Assembly: GCA_027924645.1 (NCBI GenBank) | Contig: BSBN01000233.1 | Coordinates: 8,016,501 to 8,080,500 of the forward strand | Direction of reading: 5' to 3' | Length of the DNA stretch: 64,000 bases | DNA from: Cunninghamia lanceolata | Taxonomy: Eukaryota > Streptophyta > Pinopsida > Cupressales > Cupressaceae | Shown here: positions 44,655-55,122 of the stretch, piece by piece | Position numbering within the stretch: the stretch's first letter is position 1 | How the letters are laid out: every line of letters begins with the position of its first letter | Translations under genes and position numbers: made by a program | Notes under the pieces: model-generated | Databases searched by the model: none | Told to the model about the DNA's origin: nothing | What the model saw: the letters and a program-made list of their open reading frames with translations, nothing else

Positions 44655-45040
44655 GATGGATTATATTAAAAAACTCCAGGATTACAATGATGAACTTGCT
44701 CATCAATTTTATCAAACACTAAGCAATTATGTGGAAATAGTTAGAGGGATTAGAGTATAAATTTTGTAGACCACTATAGCCAAAGTTACCAGATTACCTA
44801 TTGTTGGAGAACTCTAGTCATTGAGGGGTGATGTAGTGGTGGCAAGGAATGAATTTATAGCATTGACGGAGCAGTTTGATTCTTCTTCACAAGGAACAAA
44901 ATGGTCACCACTGTTAATATTCTAGGAAGGGGTCAACATGCACATTATTAGACATCTTATGTTGAAAACTAAGATCATGGAATATACTAACAAGCACATG
45001 AATTCCAATGGAATCGACCAAATGTATTAGCTAATAAGGT
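44655..45040 (+). pseudogene. Decayed frame resembling a plant transposon accessory domain
   Basis: Plus-strand translation gives YIKKLQDYNDELAHQFYQTL, then VEIVRGIRV, TTIAKVTRLPIVGEL and GDVVVARNEFIAL, with several stops. The pattern (a helix, then VRG-ir-v, then LP-hydrophobic-GE) recalls the 'putative plant transposon protein' domain found beside retroelement polyproteins. This is family resemblance by eye, not a search. Confidence 0.35.
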
Positions 45041-45819
45041 GAGTATAATTAGAGTTGTCTTAGGTACCCAAATCTCCATGAAAAGAGTATAGGACTCCTC
45101 TATCATGGAGTTCTGGAGAGTAACCTCCCACAAACATAGTGCAAGGTGTCGATGCAAGTTGACACCTCTCAAAATAGCTCCAACTATTTTGACAATTTCA
45201 AATGAACATGTGCCAATATGCCTAAGTAGGCTTAATTATAAATGTAAACACCTATAGATTAAAAGTATACAATAACAGCCCCCTTAAGCATAGCTTAGGT
45301 GAGTATTATAAAAAGTGGGTCACGGATATAAGCCTGGTGAGGTACCTATGTATAACTCAAAAGAAAAATGAGTCCCAACCATGAAGCTTGATAAGGTACT
45401 CAAGTACAATGCAAACTCTCAAACTGGAGAAAGATAGAAAATAGAGTGGGAAAAAACTATCCTCCAAAAAGAGAGATTATACATGTGAAGTACTACTTCT
45501 TTCACTAAGTACAATACAAGATCCCCCCCATAGGAGAGAAAATGATAGAAGGTCTATGAGACACCCCATAATACATGTCCTACTGTAGTAATGTTGAATA
45601 GTCAAAAAAGGATGTAGATGTAGATCCACGAATATCGAACAACGTTCCTTCCTTTGGGACAAAAAGAAACTGCCTGAAGATGCCAGATATCTTCCCATGT
45701 GAGAAGATGTATGTATGATCTTCAATCATGCTAAAGTTGATCCAAGGATGATGTTGCCCATGTTGATGCCTTCAAAGAGTGCTCAAGTGTCCCCATGTCA
45801 ATGTCGAAGGATGCCATAA
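45041..45819. other. Unassigned AT-rich sequence
   Basis: Short minus-strand open pieces (44987-45172, 45477-45725) show no recognised domain. No repeat partner in the window. Confidence 0.3.
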
Positions 45820-46515
45820 TCAAATCAGGTGCATGCCCAATAGACGAGGATGATGACATTCTAGAACCATGTGTAGGATGATGTAAAACATGAATATCCA
45901 AAGTGGATAACATTGATGCAGCTTCATTGAAATTGTCATCAAAGAGAAGACTGATGTCCTCAATGTGTGCTTCATGTCAGCAATGTGGGACTCTACAAAA
46001 AGACAAGTGATGTCAGGTAGAAATTTGTCCCAATCAGCAATGATAGGAAGACTGATATCTTGTTGGAAAGAAGCATTAGAATCTTTCAAAGAAGTAATTC
46101 TGGAATGTAATGAAGCAATAGTAGGAGTGATGACTTTTTCTATGTCACTAGAACATTTTGTTTCTGTATCATGATTAGGGATGTGAGTTGTGATCAAAGA
46201 AGGATCATGTGGGAATGGGGAAATATTCAAGTCTCCATATATCTCCCAAATTTTGATTCAAAATGTATGTGGACAGTCAATATCCCTGATGACACACAAA
46301 GCGGCATCTGGAATATGTAAATTGATCAATCCAACAATGTGATCATGATGATTAAACCACTTACCCTTCTGAGATTGTTCACCAGGTTTAGGGACAAGTC
46401 CATACATATGGGGTATGAGATTATGGAACCTGAGGTGTTTCAAGATGCCTTCACACCGAGACTTATAGTTTCCCTTGTTTAGGCTGATTACAAAAGAGTG
46501 AGTTTCATATACCAT
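45820..46515 (-). pseudogene. Broken minus-strand frame, unknown
   Basis: ATG at 46515 opens 85 codons (SLNKGNYKSRCEGILKHLRF, HMYGLVPKPGEQSQKGKWFN). After one in-frame stop just below 46258 the same frame continues to 45820. It contains a helical stretch with IASLHSRITSLKDSNASFQQ. No domain recognised; it could be a retroelement accessory frame. Confidence 0.35.
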
Positions 46516-46594
46516 GATTAGAACAAGTTAATTCATCTAGACAAAAGAAAGTCAACACATTAGGCAACCAGATTAGGTGACCCCCCAATTGAAC

Positions 46595-46830
46595 TTTATG
46601 TAAAGTGACACTTTATAAGTTGAGTGTGTGATTACTCTTTGCTTAATTTCCCCCTTAAAGTGACACTTTATAAATTTAGTGCTTTGTGAAAAATTAACAT
46701 ACAACACTATCCCCCCTTGATTATGTATTCCCCCCCCCCCCAAATTTGGCACTTTATAGAAGTGCTTTAGGTCACCTAAAATGAACATAAATAGGCACTT
46801 TATAATTTTAGTGTGATTTTATTGTAGTTG
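46595..46830. repeat. Dispersed GGCACTTTATA/GACACTTTATA motif, four copies
   Basis: GACACTTTATAAGTT (about 46609), GACACTTTATAAATT (about 46661), GGCACTTTATAGAAG (about 46747) and GGCACTTTATAATTT (about 46794), most followed by TTAGTG or AAGTGC. A C13 run lies near 46730-46741. Significance unknown. Confidence 0.6.
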
Positions 46831-47292
46831 GATTTGTGATGTAAAAACATTCACTTTTGCAAAAAGAAGCACTCGATTTCAGGTTAATTTGCAAAAGTTA
46901 TTTGAGTTGTAAGATTATGCAATTACAAAAAAAAAACCTTCTTTAGGAATAAAAATTTTGAGATTTTTAGAAAATAAGTTTTGCATGGAAAATTTGTGAG
47001 ACAAAAAAAAATAGGAGTAAATTTAAGCCCTCTTGAGCTGTACATGACTAGAGACTAAAAATTTCATGTGACCAGGGGCTAGAATTTTTAGATGGTTTCC
47101 CTACTGACATCACCCCACCATTTTCTTACCTCAGCAAAATTGACATTTTTGTCTATGAATAGTACTATGATGTGTGCAAATAACTTTAATGCTAATTTCT
47201 TACCTAACGACCCCAATGAATAGGATGTCAAGGTATGCAATGTGGGTAGAAGAAGGCACTTTACATGTAGCTAAGCAAGGGCCCATTAAAGG
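46831..47292. other. Unassigned sequence left of element G
   Basis: A-rich stretches at 46925 and 47003; no supported gene. Confidence 0.3.
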
Positions 47293-50065
47293 TGTTGGTT
47301 ACCAAATCTGTAGAGGGTTTGCCAACTCCAATGCACAGGTAGATTCAGCTAACAGATTACGGGAGGTTGCATGAGCTGCCTCCCCTTGACTTCTGGTTCT
47401 ACCACACCAAGGGGGGTATCCCTATGACAAAAGATGTAACCTTGACTAGCTCAATGACATAAAGATTTAGCTTGACAGCAATAGGCAGAATACTCTCATG
47501 TATGGACCAAGATCTGCATGGTAGATCACAAGGTTGGCAACATTCTTAGACATATGTGTCTGGTTGGGTATGAGAGTATGCAAGGGGTTTCTAATCCTAC
47601 TCCTACAACTAACAGGTGGAAGTGACGAGATGGGTGGACATAATGTCTTGGATGCAAGACAAGGGGTTTTGGCTCATAACTACTGACCCAGAAACAAACT
47701 GGTGCCTATCCATTGGGCAAGGAGTCAACTAGACATATACAATAGATGGTTTGCAACTTTCACTCAAGTTTCAGGGGGTTGGACTTAATGCTTGCCTTAC
47801 AAACATCACCTAAGAATGGGTATCTAACTGCCTCTACTTACAGATATCCCTGCTGACATGCAACCTTCCTCATGCTCAACCTAAAACAATTTAATCCACT
47901 CCTTGAATGGAAGTTAGAGATCAAACATATGATACAGAAAACCATATCCTAGAACCTGAGAAACCCTTAGCAACCAGATCTAGAAGAAGGAGAATAACAT
48001 GCAGCAAATGGAGACAAGCAGATAAACACATGCAATGAAGCATTTCTCATATAAAATCAACACTAAAACTGAAATATGTGCAAAATACATTCATGCTACA
48101 ACAAATAAACTCCAAAATAGGATTGAACAACTAGGAACACGCCCTGTCTTTCGTTATTTACACAAAAAAATGCCCAAGTCTTCAACAACCTTAAAAATGG
48201 GTCACACAGTCTGCTTAAATAGCAAGAAAATGTACCCAGCAAAATTAATTACATGGCAAGACAAAAATCTGCCAGATACAGTACATCAGAAAATGGCACT
48301 CAAAAGAGTAAATGCTATAGAGGGACAAAGAGGAAGGAGTAGGTGAGATTGGGACTCGAGCCGCCGCTCAGGGACATGCATCATCAATTCAGGTGGTTGA
48401 GCCACCAACTCGACCCATGCCTCTGTAACAACTGCCATTAATGTTTCACCAACCTGTAGCCCCTGGAATGTTGCAATGGCATGCCTCTAGAGTTTCTCCT
48501 ACCTAAAAATGATTTCAAACACTCAGGAAAAGACCCACGCTGTAGGCTCAAAATGTGACCGTCGATCATCCTCCTGTCGCTACAATCAACGGTGTCAAAA
48601 TCTGTTGAAAAATCACCTACTAACCAAAATGTGCCATGTAGGCACTTCAAGTTTCCATCGTTGGGTCCATTCCCTCCATTTTGCCTTTGAGAAAGGGACA
48701 TGTGGCAGCTTCTGCAGTGTCTCTAAAACATAAAGACCCTTCCAAGAAACTCCAATGGAAGCTGACATGTGTCACTTTCCACGCTACACTTGAGAAACAC
48801 TTGTAACACTTGAGACTCTCACGGAGATCGACACCTGGCAGGTTCCACAACCTCTTGAAACTCAAAGAAACTTTATAGAAACTTCGGTGGAAGCAGCCAC
48901 ATGTCGAGACCTGTGATACTCTACCAAACTGTGTCAGAAGTTTGAAGTGGTCCCCATTCATGACACTTGTCGCAATCTGTGGCTTTGAAACTTGAGGCAC
49001 ATTAAGAAACAGGGCCCACCACCACTTGCACCAAACCCTGAAGCAAAAAGGAACAACACGGAGGCTAACACTTCTCAGCTCCTGTAGTAACCACAAGGGA
49101 CACATAGTGCTCTCCGTGCTCCCACTGAAACAAAAGAAACTGCCCCCGCTCACGACACTTGGCGGCTTCCGTGCTCATAGAAACATTATAAAAGGGGCTC
49201 TCAAAACTTAGGCGAAGGTTGCCACTTGGCATCATCTGCAGTAGCTTAGAAACTTAGAAGAAACCTTTTGAAACATGGGTGAAGGCCGCCACTTGGCATC
49301 ATCCGCAGCAGCAGGGACACATAACCGGGACCCACCATGTCTTCGCCAAACTATGAAACAAATAGAAACCAACACAGAAGCTGACACTTGTTAGCTTCTG
49401 CAACAACTACAAAGGACACGTGGCATGCTCTTCCCCTGCTTGGAAAATTTTTAGAAACTTCAACGTAGAGTGACACATGGCGATTTCCTTGAAAGCTTGA
49501 GAAACATAAAGGGTCCCTCAGAAGCTCACATGGGGATCGACACCTGGCACCGTCCATGGGGAGTAATTTGAAACACAAAGGAAACATTTAAAGGGTCTTT
49601 GAAGCCCCGGCAGAGACTATGAAACTTTTAGGGTCTTTCAGGTGCCTCCACATGGTGCCTCCCGCGGCACTCTTGAAACAAGATAGAAACTTTATAGAAA
49701 CTTTGGCAGAACTCAGTCTGAAGCTAATACATGGTGCCATCCACGCATTCAACTTAGAAACAAAACAGACACAACATCTGCTACGTGGCACACTCCACGT
49801 TAAAGCTACACTTGAGAAACATTCACCGACACTAAAAACTGTGACCCGAAGCAGTGACCCGATATGCATTTTTTATGCATTTGACCTAATTTTTAACATT
49901 CTTCAAGGGTTGATGGAAATTTTAGACCCACCACAACATTTTTTGACTTGCACCTTAACTAATTTCTAGCACTTTTAACAACTACAGAGGCCAAAATATG
50001 TCAGGATTTTTGGATTTTTGGGAGGAGATCTGACTCAAAACCCCAAACATAAATTATTACTAACA
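47293..50065 (-). repeat. Element G 3' LTR (2.77 kb)
   Basis: It aligns from end to end with 52369-55122. Differences are mostly C/T or G/A. The open frames within it are not genes: both copies carry the same frames with stops at different places. Positions 48620-49860 hold the G-box-like array. Confidence 0.9.
48620..49860 (-). repeat. Degenerate array with ACGTGGC-like words in G LTR
   Basis: Diverged units of roughly 70-100 bp follow the pattern AGAAACTT..., GGAAGCTGACAC(G/T)TGGC, then a CGC/CCACG-rich end. Exact CACGTGGC at 49417-49424 and ACGTGGC at 49783-49789; most other copies read ACATGTGGC, ACACTTGGC or ACACCTGGC, i.e. one change away. The second LTR has matching sites at 54474-54481, 54785-54792 and 54840-54846. 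Confidence 0.65.
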
Positions 50066-50197
50066 GTGGCTCTGATTGGGGATGCATGCCTCTTGCAGGC
50101 ATGGCGAGAACCTTAGATCTCTGGGATGTAGACCAGTCCCTTAGCCATTGGGCACAGAGTCAAACTTGCATCAATCTGTATCACCAAACACATTATT

Positions 50198-51931
50198 TCA
50201 AAATAAACATGGTGGCCCAGGGCCACCAAAAAGGAAAAACCATAATTTTCCTTTGTCAAACACCTGATTTTCTTTTAATTTCTTCAAATGAAGCCTAAAA
50301 GCATTTAACTGTCTGCAGCAAGCCCCTTGGCAATTATTTGTGCTACTGCTCATTTCTTTTTCTTCAACAAATCTACAACTAGCTTTATCAGCATACATTA
50401 TTATCAGTTGTAGAATATCATCATCATATGAGTCACTAATTTTGCTTGGAAAAATAATAGACTCACATGAAACAAATGAATCCACATTAGAATTTTGCCC
50501 TTCCTCAAAAAATAAGAGCTCCTCTATATCAAACATGGAATATTCAGCCACAAGCAACATCTCATAATCAAGTTTATCTTTATAAGTATACATATATTCA
50601 TCATCATTGTGTTCAGCAATTTTATCATTTATGTCCACCTGGAATGTCTCAAAAGAAGGCATAGATAACTCAGAATGCAACCCTATGTCAAAAACTTCAT
50701 AGTCACCCCTGCAACCAACACTATCCCCAACTATATGAGCACACACATCTGCAACCTTCCCATCCACTTCTAAATAGTGACCCTGTTTTTCCTCTTCACT
50801 AATGCCCTGATGATCAAAAGAAAATTTTTCAACCTTTGCATTGTAGAGGTGGTCACAATCCTCAAGGAAACACTCATACTCAGCATCCAAATATATTTCA
50901 TCATCTGAAAGGCTCATACATGCATCTGAATGCTGACAATCACTAATACATTCACTATCATCCCTTGAAGCAACATTTTCTATATTCAGAGTGAAGCTCT
51001 ACACATCCACCTCATATAGATAATCAGGAATAACTGGGATATGCCTATCACTGCAGGATGCAACTTCATGTATATCTTTCATTTCATCATTTAAAGAGCA
51101 TTTTGCATCTGCAGGCTTTTCTTCTAGATGCAGACAACAATCTTTGTTTTCATTATTACAAGATGTGCTTACATTTTCTACAACATTTTCTTCATGCATT
51201 ACATCATGGCTACACACATTATTCTGAAATATATTTCCCCCTACATAATCATTTAACAATGAACATACTGGAATAGCAGAAATATATTCACTTTGATAAC
51301 TATTCTGACAACTTGCAGCCATGAAACCTACTGGCATTCCATATTTCTCATTGTTTTCTTTATCCATAGCAAATTGGAAAGCTTGGTGAAGTGTGACTGG
51401 TTCTTTATCTCTCAATAGATAACTCATTTCTTCATCAAATGCAACCAAATAAATTGTCAAGCATAATGCATTATTGGGTCTCATATATTCAGGAATTTGC
51501 CTGAGCAACTTAATAAATCTAAGATTAAAGGCTGGAACCAATTCCTCATCTCCCCTTTGGATATTCATAAACTATATGATCAGAGAGGCCACATCAAACC
51601 TTTCACCAAACTGTTCTAGGAATGCAACTTCTAAATCTATCCATGAAGAAATTGAACAAACAGGCAGGTCTGAAAACCATATCCTAGCATCATCTTCTAA
51701 TGACTGAACAAAGAGTCTCATTACTACATCTTCATCCTCTACCTTATAATCTTCTATCAAATTACAAATTTTTTGCAGATGTTTGTTTGCCGATTCAAAA
51801 TCTGATCCACTATATTTTGGCAAACATTTTCTAATTTTATTGGGAATAACATCTGGGTAACCACCTATTCCTGTGAAATTTAGGGCTTTATACCTTTCAA
51901 TAAAAAATGGTCTCCTTTGAGAACATACCAA
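50198..51931 (-). pseudogene. Gag of element G with two in-frame TAG stops
   Basis: One frame from ATG 51931 to about 50198 (578 codons), broken only by TAG at 51572-51574 and 50999-51001. The first 200 residues are retrotransposon Gag: FTGIGGYPDVIP, then LQKICNLIEDYKVEDEDVVM, DDARIWFSDLP, SWIDLEVAFLEQFGERFDVA, and after the first stop FNLRFIKLLRQIP. The rest is acidic and Cys-containing, with no CCHC knuckle and no DSG protease. Gag without catalytic domains can only be mobilised in trans (family knowledge). All breaks being TAG fits decay of CAG codons. The 6 kb of pol usual for this class is absent, not merely decayed. Confidence 0.85.
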
Positions 51932-52174
51932 GGCCTACTGTTTTAAACTTGACATTTTGAATTAAAGATGAATACTTGGAAATATGTTGCAGCATTGATA
52001 GGTTCAATTAACAGAGTCGCCACCTCTCACAGAGAGGACAATATATCAACAAGGCCATTTTGTTTTCTGGATTCACCACGCCAGTAGAGCACCATATGGT
52101 TACTATTTTGCTGCAACAATTTCACTAGAAACTAGATCTTCCAGCCTTCAAATCACTTGACTCTCTCTTCCCAG

Positions 52175-52368
52175 CAGAGTCACCAAAATCTGTTGGTGAC
52201 TTAGATGGGCCACAAATATATCACTAGAGACGACTGGATAGTACATTGACTTCACATCCCCAACAGAGTCACCAAAATCTGTTGGTGACTCAGATGGGCC
52301 ACAAATATATCACCAGAGACAACTGGATAGTACTTTGACTTCACATCCCCAGTAGAGTCGCCAAAATC
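52175..52368 (-). repeat. Three 89-bp-spaced copies of the primer-site region of G
   Basis: CAGAGTCACCAAAATCTGTT starts at 52175 and 52264, and TAGAGTCGCCAAAATCTGTT at 52353: exact 89-bp steps. The first two are full tandem units. Each contains the primer-site complement plus the first bases of the LTR (CTGTTGG). Only the copy at 52347-52363 (TGGCGACTCTACTGGGG on the minus strand) is beside the LTR. The outer two carry CACC for CGCC, so they mismatch in the TGGCGAC core. Confidence 0.85.
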
Positions 52369-55122
52369 TGTTGGTTACCAAATATGTAGAGGGTTTGCCA
52401 GCTCCAATGCATAGGCAGATTCAGCCAATAGATTACGGGAGGTTGCGTGAGCTGCCTCCCCTTCACTTCTGGTTCTTCCGCACCAAGGGAGGTATCGCTA
52501 TGACAAAAGATGTAACCTTGACTAGCTCAATGACAAAAAGATTTATCTTGACAGCAACAGGTAGAATACTCTCATGTATGGACCAAGATCTGCATGGTAG
52601 ATCACAAGGTTGGCAACATTCTTGGACATATGTGTCTGGTTGGGTATGAGAGTATGTAGGGGGTTCCTAATCCTACTTCTACAACTAACAGGTGGAGGTG
52701 ATGAGATGGGTGGACATAATGTCCTGGATGTAAGACAAGGGGTTTTGGCTCATAACTACTGACCCAGAAATAGACTGGTGCCTATCCATTGGGCAAGGAG
52801 TCAAGTAGACGTATACAGCAAATGGTTTGCAACTTTCACTCAAGTTTTAGGGGGTTGGACTTGATGCTTGCCTTACAAACATCACCCAAGAATGGGTATC
52901 TAACTACCTCTACTTACAGATATCCCTGCTGACATGCAACCTTCCTCATGCTCAACCTAAAACAATTTAATCGACTCCTTGAATGGAAGTTAGAGATCAA
53001 ACATGTGATAAAGAAAAACATATCCTAGAACCTGAGAAACCCTTAGCAACCAGATTCAGAAGAAGGAGAATAACATGCAGCAAATGGAGACAAGCAGATA
53101 AACACATGCAATGAAGCATTTCTCATATAAAATCAACACTGAAACTGAAATATGTGCAAAATACACTCATGTTGCAACACATAAACTCCAAAATGGGATA
53201 GAACAACCAGGAACACACCCTGTCTTTCATTATTTACACAAAAAAATGCCCAAGTCTTCAACAACCTTAAAAATGGGTCACACAGTCTGCTTAAATAGCA
53301 AGAAAATGTACCCAGCAAAATTAATTACATGGCAAGACAAAAATCCGCCAAATACAGTACATCAAAAAATGGCACTCAAAAGAGTAAATGTTGCAGAGGG
53401 ACAAAGAGGAAGGAGCAGGTGAGATTGGGACTCGAGCTGCCGCTCAGGGACATGCATCATCAATTCAGGTGGTTGAGCCACCAACTCGACCCATGCCTCT
53501 GCAACAACTTCCATTAATGTTTCACCAACCTATAGCCCCTAGAATGTTGCAATGGCGCACCTCTGGAGTTTCTCTTGCCTAAAAATGATTTCAAACACTC
53601 GGGAAAAAACCCGCGCTACAGGCTCAAAATGTGACCGTCGATCGTCCTCCCGTCACTACGATCAACGGTGTCAAAATCTATTGAAAAATCGCCCACTAAC
53701 CAAAATGTGCCACGTAGGTACTTCAAGTTTCCATCGCTAGGTCTGTTCCCTCCATTTTACCTTTGAGAAAGGGACATGTGGCAGCTTCCGCAGTGTCTCT
53801 AAAACATAAAGATGCTTCTAGGAAACTCCAACAGAAGCTGACATGTGTCGCTTTCCATGCTACACTTGAGATTCTCGCAGAGATCGACACCTGGCAGGTT
53901 CTACAGCCTCTTGAAACTCAAAGAAACTTTATAGAAACTTCAGCAGAAGCAGCCACGCGTCGAGACCCGCGATACTCTACCAAATTGTGTAAAAAGTTTG
54001 TAGTGGCCCCCGTTCGTGACACTTGTCACAATCAGTGGCTTTGAAACTTAAGGCACATTAAGAAACGGGGCCCACCACCTCTTGCGCCAAACCCTGAAGC
54101 AAAAAGAAACAACGTGGAAGCTGACACTTGTCAGCTCTCGTAGCAACCACAAGGGACACACAACGCTCTCCACACTCCCGCTGAAACAAAAAGAAACTGC
54201 CCCCATTCGCGACACCTGGTGCCTTCTGTGCTCATAGAAACATTATAAAAGGGGCTCTCAAAACTCAAGCGGAGGTTGCCACTTGGCATCATCCGCAACA
54301 GCTTAGAAACTTAGAAGAAACCTTTTCAAACATCGATGGAGGCTGCCACTTGGCATCATTCGCAACAGCAGGGACACATAACCAGGACCCACCATGTCTT
54401 CGCTAAACTATGAAACAAATAGAAACCAACGCAGAAGCTGACACTTGTCAGCTTCCACAGAAACTACAAAGGACACGTGGCACGCTCCGCCCCTGCTTGG
54501 AAACTTTTTAGAAACTTCAATGGAGAGTGACACATGGTGCTTTCCACGAAAGCTTGAGAAACATAAAGGGTCCCTCAGAAGCTCACGTGGGGATCAACAC
54601 CTAGCACCAACCGCGAGGAGTAATTTGAAACACAAAGGAAACATTTAAAGGGTCTTTAAAGCCCCAACGGAGACTATGAAACTTTTAGGTTCTTTCGGGT
54701 GCCTCCACATGGTGCCTCCCGCGGCACTCTTGAAACAAGATAGAAACTTTATAGAAACTTTGGCAAAACTCAGTCGGAAGCTGACACGTGGCGCCATCCA
54801 CACATTTAACTTAGAAACAAAACAGACATAGCATCCGCTACGTGGCACACTCTGCATTAAAGCTACACTTGAGAAACATTCACTGACACTGAAAACTGTG
54901 ACCCGAAGCAGTGACTCGATATGCATTTTTTATGCATTTGACCTAATTTTTAACATTCTTCAAGGGCCAATGGAAATTTCAGACCCGCCACAACATTTTT
55001 TGACTTGCACCTTAACTGATTTCTGGCATTTTTAACAACTGCAGAGGCCAAAATGTGTCAGGATTTTTGGATTTTTGGGAGGAGATCTGATTCAAAACCC
55101 CAAACATAAATTATTACTAACA
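52369..55122 (-). repeat. Element G 5' LTR (2.75 kb)
   Basis: On the plus strand it starts TGTTGGTTACCAAAT and ends TTACTAACA. On the minus strand its end CCAACA is followed after 5 bases by the primer site. It retains more CG dinucleotides than the 3' copy (e.g. GCCACGCGTCGAGACCCGCG near 53953). Confidence 0.9.

Larger units (their letters stand above)
47293..55122 (-). mobile_element. Element G: gag-only non-autonomous LTR element (7.8 kb)
   Basis: Two long terminal copies (47293-50065 and 52369-55122, plus-strand TGTTGGTTACC...ACTAACA) flank only 2.3 kb. The internal region has a minus-strand Gag frame and no protease, RT, RNase H or integrase. The minus orientation is set by Gag and by a TGGCGACTC-type primer site beside the right LTR, which resembles that of Tat/Ogre elements. 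Such gag-only elements are known in plants as TR-GAG. No TSD is convincing (AAAGG left, GAGGG right) and no clean PPT is seen. LTRs make up about 70% of the element. Confidence 0.85.

Noticed and set aside
46730..46741. C13 run and nearby A runs as functional signals
   Set aside because: Isolated homopolymers in unassigned AT-rich sequence, not tied to any element boundary.
47174..49969. Open frames in the G LTR such as 48035-48346 and 53111-53422
   Set aside because: They occur in both LTR copies and follow no protein family; 48647-49153 and its partners are array shadows.
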